Shown here piece by piece: positions 21,989-33,295 of a stretch of 64,000 bases of DNA (positions within the stretch are counted from its first letter, which is position 1; every line of letters begins with the position of its first letter). The notes beneath the pieces are model-generated. The model was given only the letters and a program-made list of their open reading frames with translations, did no database searches and was not told the DNA's origin. The DNA lies in assembly GCA_950022655.1 (NCBI GenBank), contig OX465584.1:5527694-5591693 (forward strand), read 5' to 3'. The stretch comes from Alentia gelatinosa. Its lineage: Eukaryota; Annelida; Polychaeta; Phyllodocida; Polynoidae. The position numbers and the translations under genes are program-made.

Positions 21989-23585
21989 CAAGAAACAGAG
22001 AGCGAATCAAAAAGGGACACAGAACGTTAAACATACACAGTGTAGAGGAATTAGAGTGGAGGGAAGGAAACGATCAGAGTAGGTCAGGGGCGAAATGACA
22101 CAACGAGAGACAAGAATAAGAGAAAGTAAACCTGGAAACAGAGAACAAATCAAACAGAGACACAGAATGAGAAACATACACAGAGTAGAGAATTAGAGTG
22201 GAGGGAAGGAAACGATCAGAGTAGGTCAGGGGCGAAATGAAGAGATGGACACAACGAGAGACAAGAATAAGAGAAAGTAAACCTGGAAACAGAGAGCGAA
22301 TCAAACAGAGACACAGAATGAGAAACATACACAGAGTAGAGAATTAGAGTGGAGGGAAGGAAACGATCAGAGTAGGTCAGGGGCGAAATGAAGAGATGGA
22401 CACAACGAGAGACAAGAATAAGAGAAAGTAACCCTGGAAACAGAGAGCGAATCAAACAGAGACACAGAATGAGAAACATACACAGAGTAGAGAATTAGAG
22501 TGGAGGGAAGGAAACGATCAGAGAAGGTCAGGGGTGAAATGAAGAGAAGGAAACAACGAGAGACAAGAATAAGAGAAAGTAAACCTGGAAACAGAGAGCG
22601 AATCAAACAGGGACACAGAACGTTGAACATACACAGAGTAGAGAATTATAGTGGAGGGAAGGAAACGATCAGAGTAGGTCAGGGGTGAAATGAAGAGAAG
22701 GACACAACGAGAGACAAGAATAAGAGAAAGTAAACCTGGAAACAGAGAGCGAATCAAACAGAGACACAGAACGTTAAACATACACAGAGTAGAGAATTAG
22801 AGTGAAGGGAAGGAAACGATCAGAGTAGGTCAGGGGCGAAATGAAGAGATGGACACAACGAGAGACAAGAATAAGAGAAAGTAAACCTGGAAACAGAGAG
22901 CGAATCAAACAGAGACACAGAACGTTGAACATACACAGAGTAGAGGAATTAGAGTGGAGGGAAGGAATCGATCAGAGTAGGTCAGGGGCGAAATGAAGAG
23001 ATGGACACAACGAGAGACAAGAATAAGAGAAAGTAAACCTGGAAACAGAGAGCGAATCAAACAGAGACACAGAAAGTAAAACATACACAGAGTGGAGAAT
23101 TCGAGTGGAGGGAAGGAATCGATCAGAGTAGGTCAGGGGCGAAATGAAGAGATGGACACAACGAGAGACAAGAATAAGAGAAAGTAAACCTGGAAACAGA
23201 GAGCGAATCAAACAGAGACACAGAACGTTAAACATACACAGAGTAGAGAATTAGAGTGGAGGGAAGGAAACGATCAGAGTAGGTCAGGGGCGAAATGAAG
23301 AGATGGACACAACGAGAGACAAGAATAAGAGAAAGTAAACCTGGAAACAGAGAGCGAATCAAACAGAGACACAGAACGTTAAACATACACAGAGTAGAGA
23401 ATTAGAGTGGAGGGAAGGAAACGATCAGAGTAGGTCAGGGGCGAAATGACACAACGAGAGACAAGAATAAGAGAAAGTAAACCTGGAAACAGAGAACAAA
23501 TCAAACAGAGACACAGAATGAGAAACATACACAGTGTAGAGGAATTATAGTGGAGGGAAGGAACCGATCAGAGTAGGTCAGGGGT
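21989..23585. repeat. 151-bp satellite, about 10.5 copies
   Basis: The unit includes GAGTGGAGGGAAGGAAACGA, TCAGAGTAGGTCAGGGGCGA and AGACAAGAATAAGAGAAAGT. The minus-strand 87-codon frames, hydrophobic and repeated every 151 bp, are satellite artefacts. The first and last units share the same short deletion (before ACACAACGAG) and the variants AGAACAAATC and AATGAGAAAC. Confidence 0.95.
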
Positions 23586-23814
23586 GCAGACGGGTGAGGG
23601 TCAAACACGTCAGAGATGTTTAAACTGGGAAGCAGGTAGTTAAAGGCCACGCGTTAACCACTCACAGGCTGCTCTAACGTTCACAGACTCAGCAGGCCGA
23701 GGGAGGTACCTGACAGTGAGCGAGCACGGGAGATGTTCGGGTCTGCATGAAATAAGCTCAGAGAAATGATGCGTCGGTCCACGCTGGGTGCTATTTCTTT
23801 TTTCTTCTTTTTTG

Positions 23815-24117
23815 GGGGATAAATTTCTTGGTGCTATTTTTTTTTTTTTTTTTTTGGGTTAAAATTTATTTTTCGATATAGATTCATTTTTTACTATTTC
23901 TTTTACCAGCGAAGGTGTTATTCAAGGGCATAGAATTGATATTAATTTACTATCAATACACAATTATAAATTTCTTGGTGCCATTTCTTTTTTTAATTTT
24001 TTTTTGGATAAAATTTTTTTTTCGATATAGATTTATTTTTGACTATTTCTTTTACCAACGAAGCTGTTATTCAAAGGCATAGAATTGATATTAATTTACA
24101 ATCAATACACAATTATA
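23815..24117. repeat. Tandem duplication, two units of about 150 bp
   Basis: Each unit runs from TTTCTTGGTGCYATTTC through a T-run, TTTCGATATAGATT and TAGAATTGATATTAATTTAC to CACAATTATA. Confidence 0.85.
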
Positions 24118-24265
24118 ATCCAATTGTTCTTGATTTAAGGCCGAATTCAGTACGGGACTTAAATCTGGTACGTAACTGATGTTTGCCGGGTGTGGTGGTT
24201 CATTGCTGCTCTGTTCACGGTCCTTTGATTTGACTACTGATGACCATCGGGGGTGTGCAATTTAA

Positions 24266-24784
24266 AGGCATATCGGACAATTTGGCTTGAAATTAAAACC
24301 CATGTCAATTTCCTATTAATTAGATTATCATGATCTCCAAGTGTTGTGGAACACATATCTAACTTAAAAGTCAAGGGGCACCATGCTTGTTTTTGATTTA
24401 GAGTTCAATATTATGATTATATTACAATAGAGTATAGAGAAATTCTAAACAGTTCTTTTTCACATAGTAAAACCCATGTCATTTTCTCCAAACTTTCACA
24501 GAATATACTTGATGTGTAATACTACATATTCAGATTTTAAAAATCTTAGGTCACCGTCCTTGTTTTTGAGAGAATTGTAAAAAACTACATTTCTCAGTAC
24601 ATTCCTATGTAAATCAGTCAACTGTAAATTGGTCTAATTTACCTATTGGGTTAGGTCAAACTCAATAATATATTATAAATCACATATTTGGTCTTAGAAT
24701 AAGTCAGGGGAACTCGTTTGAATTGATGATTGTCAGTATTTGAAAATCACCAGGTGGCACCACTGTGAATTGTCCGATATACCT
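24266..24784. mobile_element. TTAA-target MITE with AGGCATATCGGACAATT ends
   Basis: The left end AGGCATATCGGACAATT and right end AATTGTCCGATATACCT are inverted copies flanked by TTAA at 24262-24265 and 24785-24788. TTAA duplication is known for piggyBac and Kolobok elements. Related copies: 12880-13165, 34205-34536 and 52425-52785. Non-coding. Confidence 0.75.
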
Positions 24785-24788
24785 TTAA

Positions 24789-25208
24789 TACTTGGTGACG
24801 GACCACCGGGCTAGACGCACCCCTTCGACCCCTCCAGATGGCCACCAGGAGGAGTGATGATCTCAGAGCAGATCACAAGACACCCAGAGACACCCCATGT
24901 CAACATTGGAGCATAATTATGCCCTTTCCTAGAAACCAGATATTTATACAAAGAAAAAACTAACTCCAATGAGAATATTTTGTTTATCATTAAATACCTG
25001 TGGCCATATCTCCCGTGTATACTGCTCTCTCCTATTCATGTTGTATGCATGGTGGTGTGTCACACTGTGACGTACGGGGTATATGATCACGTGACTAGGT
25101 AGAATTTCTCCTCTTTTCAGTACATGATAAGACAAAAAAGTCTTCGTATATCAAAATACTTGGTCAAAGTTTTGATCAGATATGTCCATCTGCCTATGGC
25201 CTCAGAGA
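24789..25208. other. No gene seen
   Basis: Unique DNA between two MITEs. Confidence 0.3.
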
Positions 25209-25214
25209 TATATC

Positions 25215-25606
25215 CAGGGTTCGTACAGAGCCTGGAAAAGCCTGGAATTATGCTTTAGGATTTTCCAGGCCTGGAAAAGCCTTGAATTTTTACAGAGAAC
25301 CTGGAAAAACCTGGAAGAGCCTGGAAAATTTAGTTTTGCATTCAAACATTTGTTCAGTCTATGAAATTCAGGACATTATTAGCTGAACTACGGTGCCTGC
25401 CTTTGAAATTTCAGTGACTTGGATTAGATACTTCCAAAATCCTATTTGCTAATATTATAGTTGTTTTGATTATTTGTCTTCATATTTGTTTCACTAGCAA
25501 GATTGTACTGATTAACATTGTTATGTGCCTGGAAAAGAAATATTAGAGCCTGGAAGAGCCTGGAAAAAGCCTGGAATTTTATTGGGCTGTCTATGTACGA
25601 ACCCTG
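25215..25606. mobile_element. MITE with CAGGGTTCGTACA ends
   Basis: CAGGGTTCGTACA and TGTACGAACCCTG are perfect inverted ends, and TATATC is repeated directly outside both (25209-25214 and 25607-25612). Subterminal regions carry many CCTGGAAAAG words in both orientations. CAGGG ends suggest a hAT-like element, but the visible duplication is 6 bp rather than the usual 8. Confidence 0.75.
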
Positions 25607-25612
25607 TATATC

Positions 25613-26105
25613 TGATCAATCAAATAATTTTACCCTGTAATTTTCTCAGGACGAAGACAATAAGTCAGTATCTGTATAGTATTCAAACCTGACATTTAAT
25701 GGAGAATTGACCACCTGCCTCACTAATCAGCCGCATACAGCCCACCCATACATCAGACATCTCCGAGGTCTCACATCTGTCTCCGTCTCTATTTCCTGAC
25801 TCGCTATAGAGGCCTGTCTTTAGGCTGATGGAGGAGATCATTTGTAAATTACTCACATTACTGGAGCGGCCCTGGCCGGCTGTGTTTGTCCACAGTGACT
25901 GAGTTAATCAGTGGTGTGCTCCGTCTGTCTGAGCCGGGCGATTAGACCTGATACGTACTGTGTGTACACCTATATCTGAAGATCATCAGAGCTGGACTGA
26001 TATACGAAGATAATCAGAGGTGTACTGACAAATGAAGGCAATCAGAGGCTCAGTATTAACTTATGTAGTAAGATAGACACCGCACACCCAGACACAAAGA
26101 GTGTA
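25613..26105. other. No gene seen
   Basis: Apparently unique. 25800-25960 is GC-richer and might be conserved non-coding DNA, which only alignment could show. Confidence 0.3.
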
Positions 26106-27055
26106 ATGTTTGCTGGTCTGTGAGCTGTACTGCTATGTGAGCTGCTCTGTGAGCTGCTATGTGTGCTGTACTGTGAGCTGTACTGTGAGCTGCTCTGTGA
26201 GCTGCTCTGTGAGCTGTACTGTGGGCTGCTCTGTGAATAGCTCTGTGAGCTGTACTGTGTGCTGCTCTGTGAATAGCTCTGTGAGCTGTACTGTGTGCTG
26301 CTCTGTGAATAGCTCTGTGAGCTGTACTGTGGGCTGCTCTGTGAATAGCTCTGTGAGCTGTACTGTGTGCTGCTCTGTGAATAGCTCTGTGAGCTGTACT
26401 GTGTGCTGCTCTGTGAATAGCTCTGTGGGCTGTATTGTGAGCTGCTCTTTGCTGTGCTCTGTGAGCTGCTCTGTGTACTGTACTGTGAGCTGTACTGTGA
26501 GCTGTACTGTGAGCTGCTCTGTGAATAGCTCTGTGAGCTGCTCTGCGAGCTGTACTGCGAGCTGCTTTGTGAGCTGCTCTGTAAACTGCTCTGTGAGCTG
26601 CTCTGTGAGCTGTACTGTGAGCTGTACTCTGAGCTGTACTCTGAGCGGTACTGTGAGCTGCTCTGTGAGCTGTACTCTGAGCGGTACTGTGAGCTGCTCT
26701 GTGAGCTGTACTGTGTACTGCTCTGTGTACTGTACTGTGAGCTGAACTGTGAGCTGTACTGTGAGCTGCTCTGTGAGCTGCTCTGTGAGCTGTACTGCGA
26801 GCTGCTCTGTGAGCTGTACTGTGAGCTGCATTGTAAACTGCTCTGTAAACTGCTCTGTCGGCTGTACTGTGAGCTGCTCTGTGAACTGCTCTGTGAACTG
26901 CTCTGTGAGCTGCTCTGTGAGCTGCTCTGTGAGCTGCTCTGTGAGTTGTACTGCGAGCTGCTCTATTGGCTGCTCTGTGAGCTGCTCTGTGAGCTGCTCT
27001 GTGAGCTGTACTTTGAGCTGCTCTGTGAGCTGCTCTGTGGTGGTCTGTGAACTGA
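26106..27055. repeat. 12-bp satellite (CTGCTCTGTGAG)n with a 36-bp higher-order block
   Basis: The basic unit is GAGCTGCTCTGT with GAGCTGTACTGT variants. At about 26226-26430 three units form a 36-bp block (AATAGCTCTGTG, AGCTGTACTGTG, TGCTGCTCTGTG) repeated about six times. A 12-bp period keeps frames open over the whole array (349, 300 and 211 codons); judged non-coding. Confidence 0.95.
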
Positions 27056-28039
27056 TCATGGCTGAGAAAACACCTGCTCGCTCTTAGCTCACTGCCCGCC
27101 CACACTCCGAAATGCTGAGCCGCGCCGGCTTAGTCCAACCCGCTCTTATCAGCTTGTCTGCTGATACCAAGGCTCCTGGACTGCAACAAGCTGCCACAGA
27201 ACCATAATATATTACATGTATATTGCCTCATATGAGTTTTTTTTTGGTCCAGTCGATTGAGGCCAGCGACCTATGTAAATTATATTACTTCTTAAAACTC
27301 TAAAAATCGTTTCCTTTGTCACACTGAAATGGCTCTGATTATATGAGTTAATCTAAGAGTCCATTGGTGGTGCCATGTCGATATCAAATAATCGGTGAGG
27401 GTGCAATGTATGCACTGTTTCTACTGTGTTCCAACGGTATATACCGATTATGTCAGCCTGTGAAAACATCAGTCTGTGGTGGCCTTGTTGCATATATTTT
27501 GCCAAATAAGTCAGTGGATATCTCATTTCCATTCACCGATCTGGGATCGGTTTTTACAAATAACATTATACAGTTAATTTAGATTCTACCAACTAACAAA
27601 CAAAAGGCCATACCTAATATAGCGTATAATATAGCTTTAAAGGTATACATGAATTAGACATACTGCTCTATTTCAATTAGTTAAGATATCATTTTCAGTG
27701 GGAGATCGCAAGTTGATTTGACAAAACTGACTACAAATAGATGTATCAGAGTTTGCCTTAAGTCAGAACAGAGATTATCAGCAAGAATGTCGGACATTAG
27801 AGCTAGACTCCCTCTATTAGTGGATAGCAGGAAAACACACCTGCTCAACTTCATGTATTAAGGATCACATGATCTGATGTATTTTGAGGGCATACTATGA
27901 CTAGAGCCAGCATGGCACCTAGGCTTATTACCAATAGGTCAAACTATACAGCCTTCTAACATCAGATTATATGTATTGGAGCAAATGAATTCTATCAGTG
28001 ACCATCAGTGACTAGAAATATTCCCACAATAAAATGCTT
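27056..28039. other. No gene seen
   Basis: Mostly unique. 27395-27425 (GAGGGTGCAATGTATGCACTG) resembles the edge of the repeat that carries the SINE at 49230-49260. Confidence 0.3.
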
Positions 28040-28345
28040 CCTTGAGGTACATGTTTTATTTTTTTGTGTTTCTATGAAATCTTATAAAAAGTTAGGCAAG
28101 ATATTTGACGTCAAGAAAGGAAATTAATATTACACGTGGGAGCAAAATCTTTATCCAGTTGAAAGGTTGAGAATTTTTTCGCGATCATTTTGATCTCTTA
28201 CCTTTTGTTGTGCTCACAGTAGAAGTCAGTATGGACTTTCTGTTGCTGTACGTAAAAGGAACGTCCCGGTGGGTGATAATTGGGTAGAGATGACTCAGGT
28301 GGGATGATGCAATTTTTGTATTTGTAATTTCAAGGAATGTTTCCA
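28040..28345 (+). repeat. Dispersed repeat, copy also at 49640-49995
   Basis: Shared landmarks in the same order: AAAAGTTAGGCAA, GGAGCAAAATC, GATCATTTTGAT, AGTAGAAGTCA, GATGATGCAAT. Confidence 0.6.
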
Positions 28346-28429
28346 TGTAATACAACACTGAATGAAAAAGATCGTTCAGGATATCTTTTATCTTTAGGGT
28401 TATGGTATCGTCCAGCACCAGAAACGAAC

Positions 28430-29112
28430 AACCTTTATTCAACAGGCCCCAGGTGGTGGTCAGAGTCCCGCTCTTTAGGTAGTAAACAGGCCCCAGGTCG
28501 TGGTCAGAGTCCTGCTCTTTACGTATTAAACAGGCCCCAGGTCTTGGTCTGAGTCCCGCTCTTTACATATTAAACAGGCCCCATGTCATAGTAAGAGTCC
28601 TGCTCTTTACGTATTAAACAGGCCCCAGGTCGTGGTCTGAGTCCCGCTCTTTACATATTAAACAGGCCCCAGTTTGTGGTCAGAGTCCCGCTCTTTACAT
28701 ATTAAACAGGCCCCAGGTCGTGGTCTGAGTCCCGCTCTTTACATATTAAACAGGCCCCAGGTCGTGGTCTGAGTCCCGCTCTTTACATATTAAACAGGCC
28801 CCAGGTCGTGGTCTGAGTCCCGCTCTTTACATATTAAACAGGCCCCAGGTCGTGGTCTGAGTCCCGCTCTTTACGTATTAAACAGGCCCCAGGTCGTGGT
28901 CTGAGTCCCGCTCTTTACATATTAAACAGGCCCCATGTTGTGGTCAGAGTCCCGCTCTTTACGTATTAAACAGGCCCCAGGTCGTGGTCTGAGTCCCGCT
29001 CTTTACGTATTAAACAGGCCCCAGGTCGTGGTCTGAGTCCCGCTCTTTACGTATTAAACAGGCCCCAGGTCGTGGTCTGAGTCCCGCTCTTTACGTATTA
29101 AACAGGCCCCCG
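28430..29112. repeat. Satellite A, 44-bp unit, first block (about 15 copies)
   Basis: The unit is AGGTCGTGGTCTGAGTCCCG, CTCTTTACGTATTAAACAGG, CCCC. Its TATTAAACAGGCCCC is identical to the right terminus of the MITE at 4586-4792. Confidence 0.95.
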
Positions 29113-29948
29113 CTCTCTGGTGTCGTTCTGCCTGCGGGGAGACGGCCGTGAGTTACTCGTGTGGGAGCTGCTCTCTGGTGTCGTTCTGTCTGCGGGGAGA
29201 CGGCCGTGAGGTACTAGTGTGGGAGCTGCTCTCTGGCGTCGTTCTGTCTGCGGGGAGACGGCGATGAGTTACTCGTGTGGGAGCTGCTCTCTGGTGTTGT
29301 TCTGCCTGTGGGGAGACGGCCGTGAGTTACTCGTGTGAGAGCTGCTCTCTGGTGTTGTTCTGCCTGCGGGGAGACGGCCGTGAGTTACTCGTGTGAGAGC
29401 TGCTCTCTGGTGTCGTTCTGCCTGCGGGGAGACGGCGGTGAGTTACTCGTGTGGGAGCTGCTCTCTGGTGTCGTTCTGCCTGCGGGGAGACGGCGGTGAG
29501 TTACTCGTGTGGGAGCTGCTCTCTGGTGTCGTTCTGTCTGTGGGGAGACGGCGGTGAGTTACTCGTGTGGGAGCTGCTCTCTGGTGTTGTTCTGTCTGCG
29601 GGGAGACGGCCGTGAGTTACTCTGTGGGAGCTGCTCTCTGGTATTGTTCTGCCTGCGGGGAGACGGCGGTGAGTTACTCGTGTGGGAGCTGCTCTCTGGT
29701 GTCGTTCTGTCTGTGGGGAGACGGCCGTGAGTTACTCTGTGGGAGCTGCTCTCTGGTGTCGTTCTGTCTGCGGGGAGACGGCCGTGAGTTACTCGTGTGG
29801 GAGCTGCTCTCTGGTGTTGTTCTGCCTGCGGGGAGATGGCGGTGAGTTACTCGTGTGGGAGCTGCTCTCTTGTGTCGTTCTGTCTGCGGGGAGACGGCCG
29901 TGAGTTACTCGTATGGGAGCTGCTCTCTGGTGTCGTTCTGCCTGCGGG
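29113..29948. repeat. Satellite B, 58-bp unit, first block (about 14 copies)
   Basis: The unit is CTCTCTGGTGTCGTTCTGTC, TGCGGGGAGACGGCCGTGAG, TTACTCGTGTGGGAGCTG. Each unit contains GTGAGT, a consensus-like 5' splice site, often as CGGTGAGT. Short frames (Met-Gly-Ala-Ala-Leu-Trp) repeat with the unit and are not genes. Confidence 0.95.
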
Positions 29949-30171
29949 ATCCAGTTTGTGATCAGAGTCCCACTCTTTACATATTAAACAGGCCCCAGGT
30001 CGTGGTCTGAGTCCTGCTCTTTACATATTAAACAGGCCCCAGTTCGTGGTCTGAGTCCCGCTCTTTACGTATTAAACAGGCCCCAGGTCATGGTCAGAGT
30101 CCCGCTCTTTACGTATTAAACAGGCCCCAGGTCGTGGTCTGAGTCCCGCTCTTTACATATTAAACAGGCCC
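29949..30171. repeat. Satellite A, second block (about 5 copies)
   Basis: A return to the 44-bp unit after satellite B breaks off within TGCCTGCGGG. Confidence 0.95.
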
Positions 30172-31445
30172 CCACTCTCTGGCATCGTTCTGCCTGCGGG
30201 GAGATGGCGGTGAGTTACTCGTGTGGGAGCTGCTCTCTGGTGTCGTTCTGTCTGCGGGGAGACGGCGGTGAGTTACTCGTGTGGGAGCTGCTCTCTGGTG
30301 TCGTTCTGTCTGTGGGGAGACGGCGGTGAGTTACTCGTGTGAGAGCTGCTCTCTGGTATCGTTCTGCCTGCGGGGAGATGGCTGTGAGTTACTCGTGTGA
30401 GAGCTGCTCTCTGGTATCGTTCTGCCTGCGGGGAGATGGCGGTGAGTTACTCGTGTGGGAGCTGCTCTCTGGTGTTGTTCTGTCTGCGGGGAGACGGCCG
30501 TGAGTTACTCGTGTGGGAGCTGCTCTCTGGTGTCGTTCTGTCTGCGGGGAGACGGCGGTGAGTTACTCTGTGGGAGCTGCTCTCTGGTGTTCTGTCTGCG
30601 GGGAGATGGCGGTGAGTTACTCTGTGGGAGCTGCTCTCTGGTGTCGTTCTGTCTGCGGGGAGACGGCGGTGAGTTACTCGTGTGGGAGCTGCTCTCTGGT
30701 GTTGTTCTGTCTGTGGGGAGAGGGCGGTGAGTTACTCGTGTGGGAGCTGCTCTCTGGTATTGTTCTGTCTGCGGGGAGACGGCGGTGAGTTACTCGTGTG
30801 AGAGCTGCTCTCTGGTATCGTTCTGTCTGCGGGGAGATGGCGGTGAGTTACTCTGTGGGAGCTGCTCTCTGGTGTTGTTCTGTCTGCGGGGAGACGGCGG
30901 TGAGTTACTCGTGTGGGAGCTGCTCTCTGGTGTTGTTCTGTCTGTGGGGAGAGGGCGGTGAGTTACTCTGTGGGAGCTGCTCTCTGGTATTGTTCTGTCT
31001 GCGGGGAGACGGCGGTGAGTTACTCGTGTGGGAGCTGCTCTCTGGTGTTCTGTCTGCGGGGAGATGGCGGTGAGTTACTCTGTGGGAGCTGCTCTCTGGT
31101 GTCGTTCTGTCTGCGGGGAGACGGCGGTGAGTTACTCGTGTGGGAGCTGCTCTCTGGTGTTGTTCTGTCTGCGGGGAGACGGCCGTGAGTTACTCGTGTG
31201 GGAGCTGCTCTCTGGTGTCGTTCTGTCTGCGGGGAGACGGCCGTGAGTTACTCGTGTGAGAGCTGCTCTCTGGTGTGGTTCTGTCTGCGGGGAGACGGCC
31301 GTGAGTTACTCGTGTGGGAGCTGCTCTCTGGTGTCGTTCTGTCTGCGGGGAGACGGCCGTGAGTTACTCGTGTGGGAGCTGCTCTCTGGTGTCGTTCTGT
31401 CTGCGGGGAGACGGCCGTGAGTTACTCGTGTGAGAGCTGCTCTGA
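30172..31445. repeat. Satellite B, second block (about 22 copies)
   Basis: The A-to-B junction has the same sequence (ACAGGCCCCC then CTCTCTGG) as at 29112, so the compound A-B unit itself was duplicated. Some units are 2-6 bp shorter (ACTCTGTGGG, GGTGTTCTG). Confidence 0.95.
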
Positions 31446-31516
31446 GAGGATTACGTAAACGGCGCTAAGTGTGCTCTGTATCTGACACCTCTCGCGACCA
31501 AACCCAGGCTCCATAT

Positions 31517-31774
31517 GGCCAGGTCACACTGTCACACTCTACACCCAGTCGCAAGCATTGTTCAATATCAAACATGTTTGATATTAGATACCTCTAGTCT
31601 GAGACTGGGCGTACCAATGTACCTACAATCCCAGTCGCAAGGTGGGGGGGGGGGGGGGGGTGGTGGTGGTGGTTCACACACATATTTGTGAGTACCTTGC
31701 GACTTGGCGTACCTCAAATTTCAAGCGCGGTATCCCGCTAGCAAGCCACCCAAGTCGCACAGTGTGAACTGGCC
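31517..31774. mobile_element. MITE with GGCCAGKTCACACTGT ends, TAT flanks
   Basis: The left GGCCAGGTCACACTGT and right ACAGTGTGAACTGGCC are inverted; TAT flanks both sides (31514-31516 and 31775-31777). The core contains the palindrome ATATCAAACATGTTTGATAT, CAGTCGCAAG words and a run of 17 G at 31644-31660. Confidence 0.65.
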
Positions 31775-31859
31775 TATACATCCCTCACATCCAACCCTAC
31801 CACAGGAGAATAGAGTAAAACTAATTCCGGGTGGCAGAATTCCGGAGTGTCGAGCTCAT

Positions 31860-32034
31860 GGATCAGGAATTTCACATCACGAGGCAGTAATCCGAGTGAC
31901 GTTAAATTCTGAGATTCTCAGAGCTCGTATCCCATCGAGGTTGAATCGTGTAGTAATTAACAAGACAAAGCTGCGTGAATTTCGTAGCGATTCAAACGAG
32001 ATTGGGCTCAGCTCTGACCATAAACTTGAATAGG
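31860..32034 (+). repeat. Left part of a TTTATCTCACCC-family element
   Basis: Homologous to 59560-59690 (AGTAATTMACAAG, GCGTGAATT, CGATTCAAACGAGATTGGG). Continues into the triplicated part that follows. Confidence 0.6.
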
Positions 32035-32660
32035 TTTCTGAATTTATCTCACCCTTCACATTGACTAATGGGCTAACCTTTGTGACATAATCCCTCACTG
32101 GATATTTTTCCTAGATATCTCATGGGTGTTGGGTACGAGTTCCCAATGTTAAGTCTATGGAGACAGAATACCAGGCAGGCGTGAAGTATTGTGTTTATAC
32201 CTGCCATGTAGCAGGGACGTGAGACATACAAGAAGCAGGTTATTTAAATTTGACGTGTTTCTTAATTTATCGCAACCCTTCACATTGACTAATGGGATAA
32301 CATCTGTGACATGATCCCACATTGGATATTTCTCCTAGATATCTCATGGGCGTTGGATACGAGTTCCCAATGTTAAGTCTATGGAGACAGAATACCAGGC
32401 AGGGGTGAGGTATTGTGTATACACCTGACATGTAGCGGGACGTGCGACATACAAGTAGTGGGTTATATGAACTTGACAGGTTTCTGAATTTCTCTCACCC
32501 TTCACATTGACTAATGGGCTACCATTTGTGACATGATCCCCCGTTGGATTTCTCATAGTCGTTGGATACGAGTTCCCAATGCTAAGTCTATGGAGACAGA
32601 ATACCACGTGAGGTATTGTGTCTACACCTGACATGTAGCGGGACGTGACACATATAAGCC
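32035..32660 (+). repeat. Three tandem units of about 223 bp, TTTATCTCACCC family
   Basis: Units start near 32035, 32259 and 32482 with TTTCTGAATTTATCTCACCC or variants and share TGACTAATGGGCTAAC, ACGAGTTCCCAATG and TAAGTCTATGGAGACAG. Only the first retains an intact start motif. Confidence 0.8.
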
Positions 32661-32774
32661 GCGCTGGTAATCAGCCTCATGCATCTTTGAGGAGCAGTGA
32701 TTACCAGCCGCTGATCAACAACTAAAAACACCCCGAGCAGCTCCCACCGACTCGCCCAGCTATAAATAGCCGCC

Positions 32775-33095
32775 AGCTGAGGGCGGGGCGGCGGGCGGCG
32801 GGCGGCGGGGGAGGGCGGCGTGTGACGGGCGGAGGGCGGCGGGCGACGGGCGGAGGGCGGCGGATGACGGGTGTGAGGGCGTGCGGGGCGGCGGGCGGAG
32901 TACGGCGGAGGGCGGGTGACGGGCGGAGGGCGGAGGGCGGCGGGCTGCGGGGGAGGGCGGCGTGTGACGGTCGGAGGGCGGCGGGTGATGGGTGTGAGGG
33001 CGGGCTGGGCGGCGGGCGGAGGGCGGCAAGCGGCGGGCGGAGGGCGGCGGGCGGGGGGCGGCCGCGGGGTGGTGGTGGGTGGTGGGTGGAGGCTG
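32775..33095. repeat. G-rich array (GGCGGGCGGAGG)n
   Basis: Degenerate GGGCGGCGGGTGACGGGCGG-type units on the plus strand, dense in G-runs. Overlapping frames up to 151 codons are composition artefacts. Confidence 0.9.
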
Positions 33096-33295
33096 TCATT
33101 AAAGTCATCAAGGTATGTCAGAAGCGGGTCAGACTGTCAGGGCACAGCGTACTCGTCTGTCGGGAAGGATCTCCATGTCTTGCTTTTGACTACTTCCGTT
33201 CCACCTCTGCCTTTCCCCAATTTTTACCGTCTCGCTCAACCTCAGTTGGTTCCCTTCAAAATCCCGGAATCCCCTGACCAAGAGAAAGGTTTTTA

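Noticed and set aside
22074..23235. Repeated 84-87 codon hydrophobic minus-strand frames
   Set aside because: One per 151-bp satellite unit; they vary with the satellite and have no independent support.
26056..27105. Ala/His/Arg- and Thr/Glu/Gln-rich frames of 300-349 codons
   Set aside because: Products of the 12-bp satellite, whose length is divisible by three. Both strands are open over the same span.
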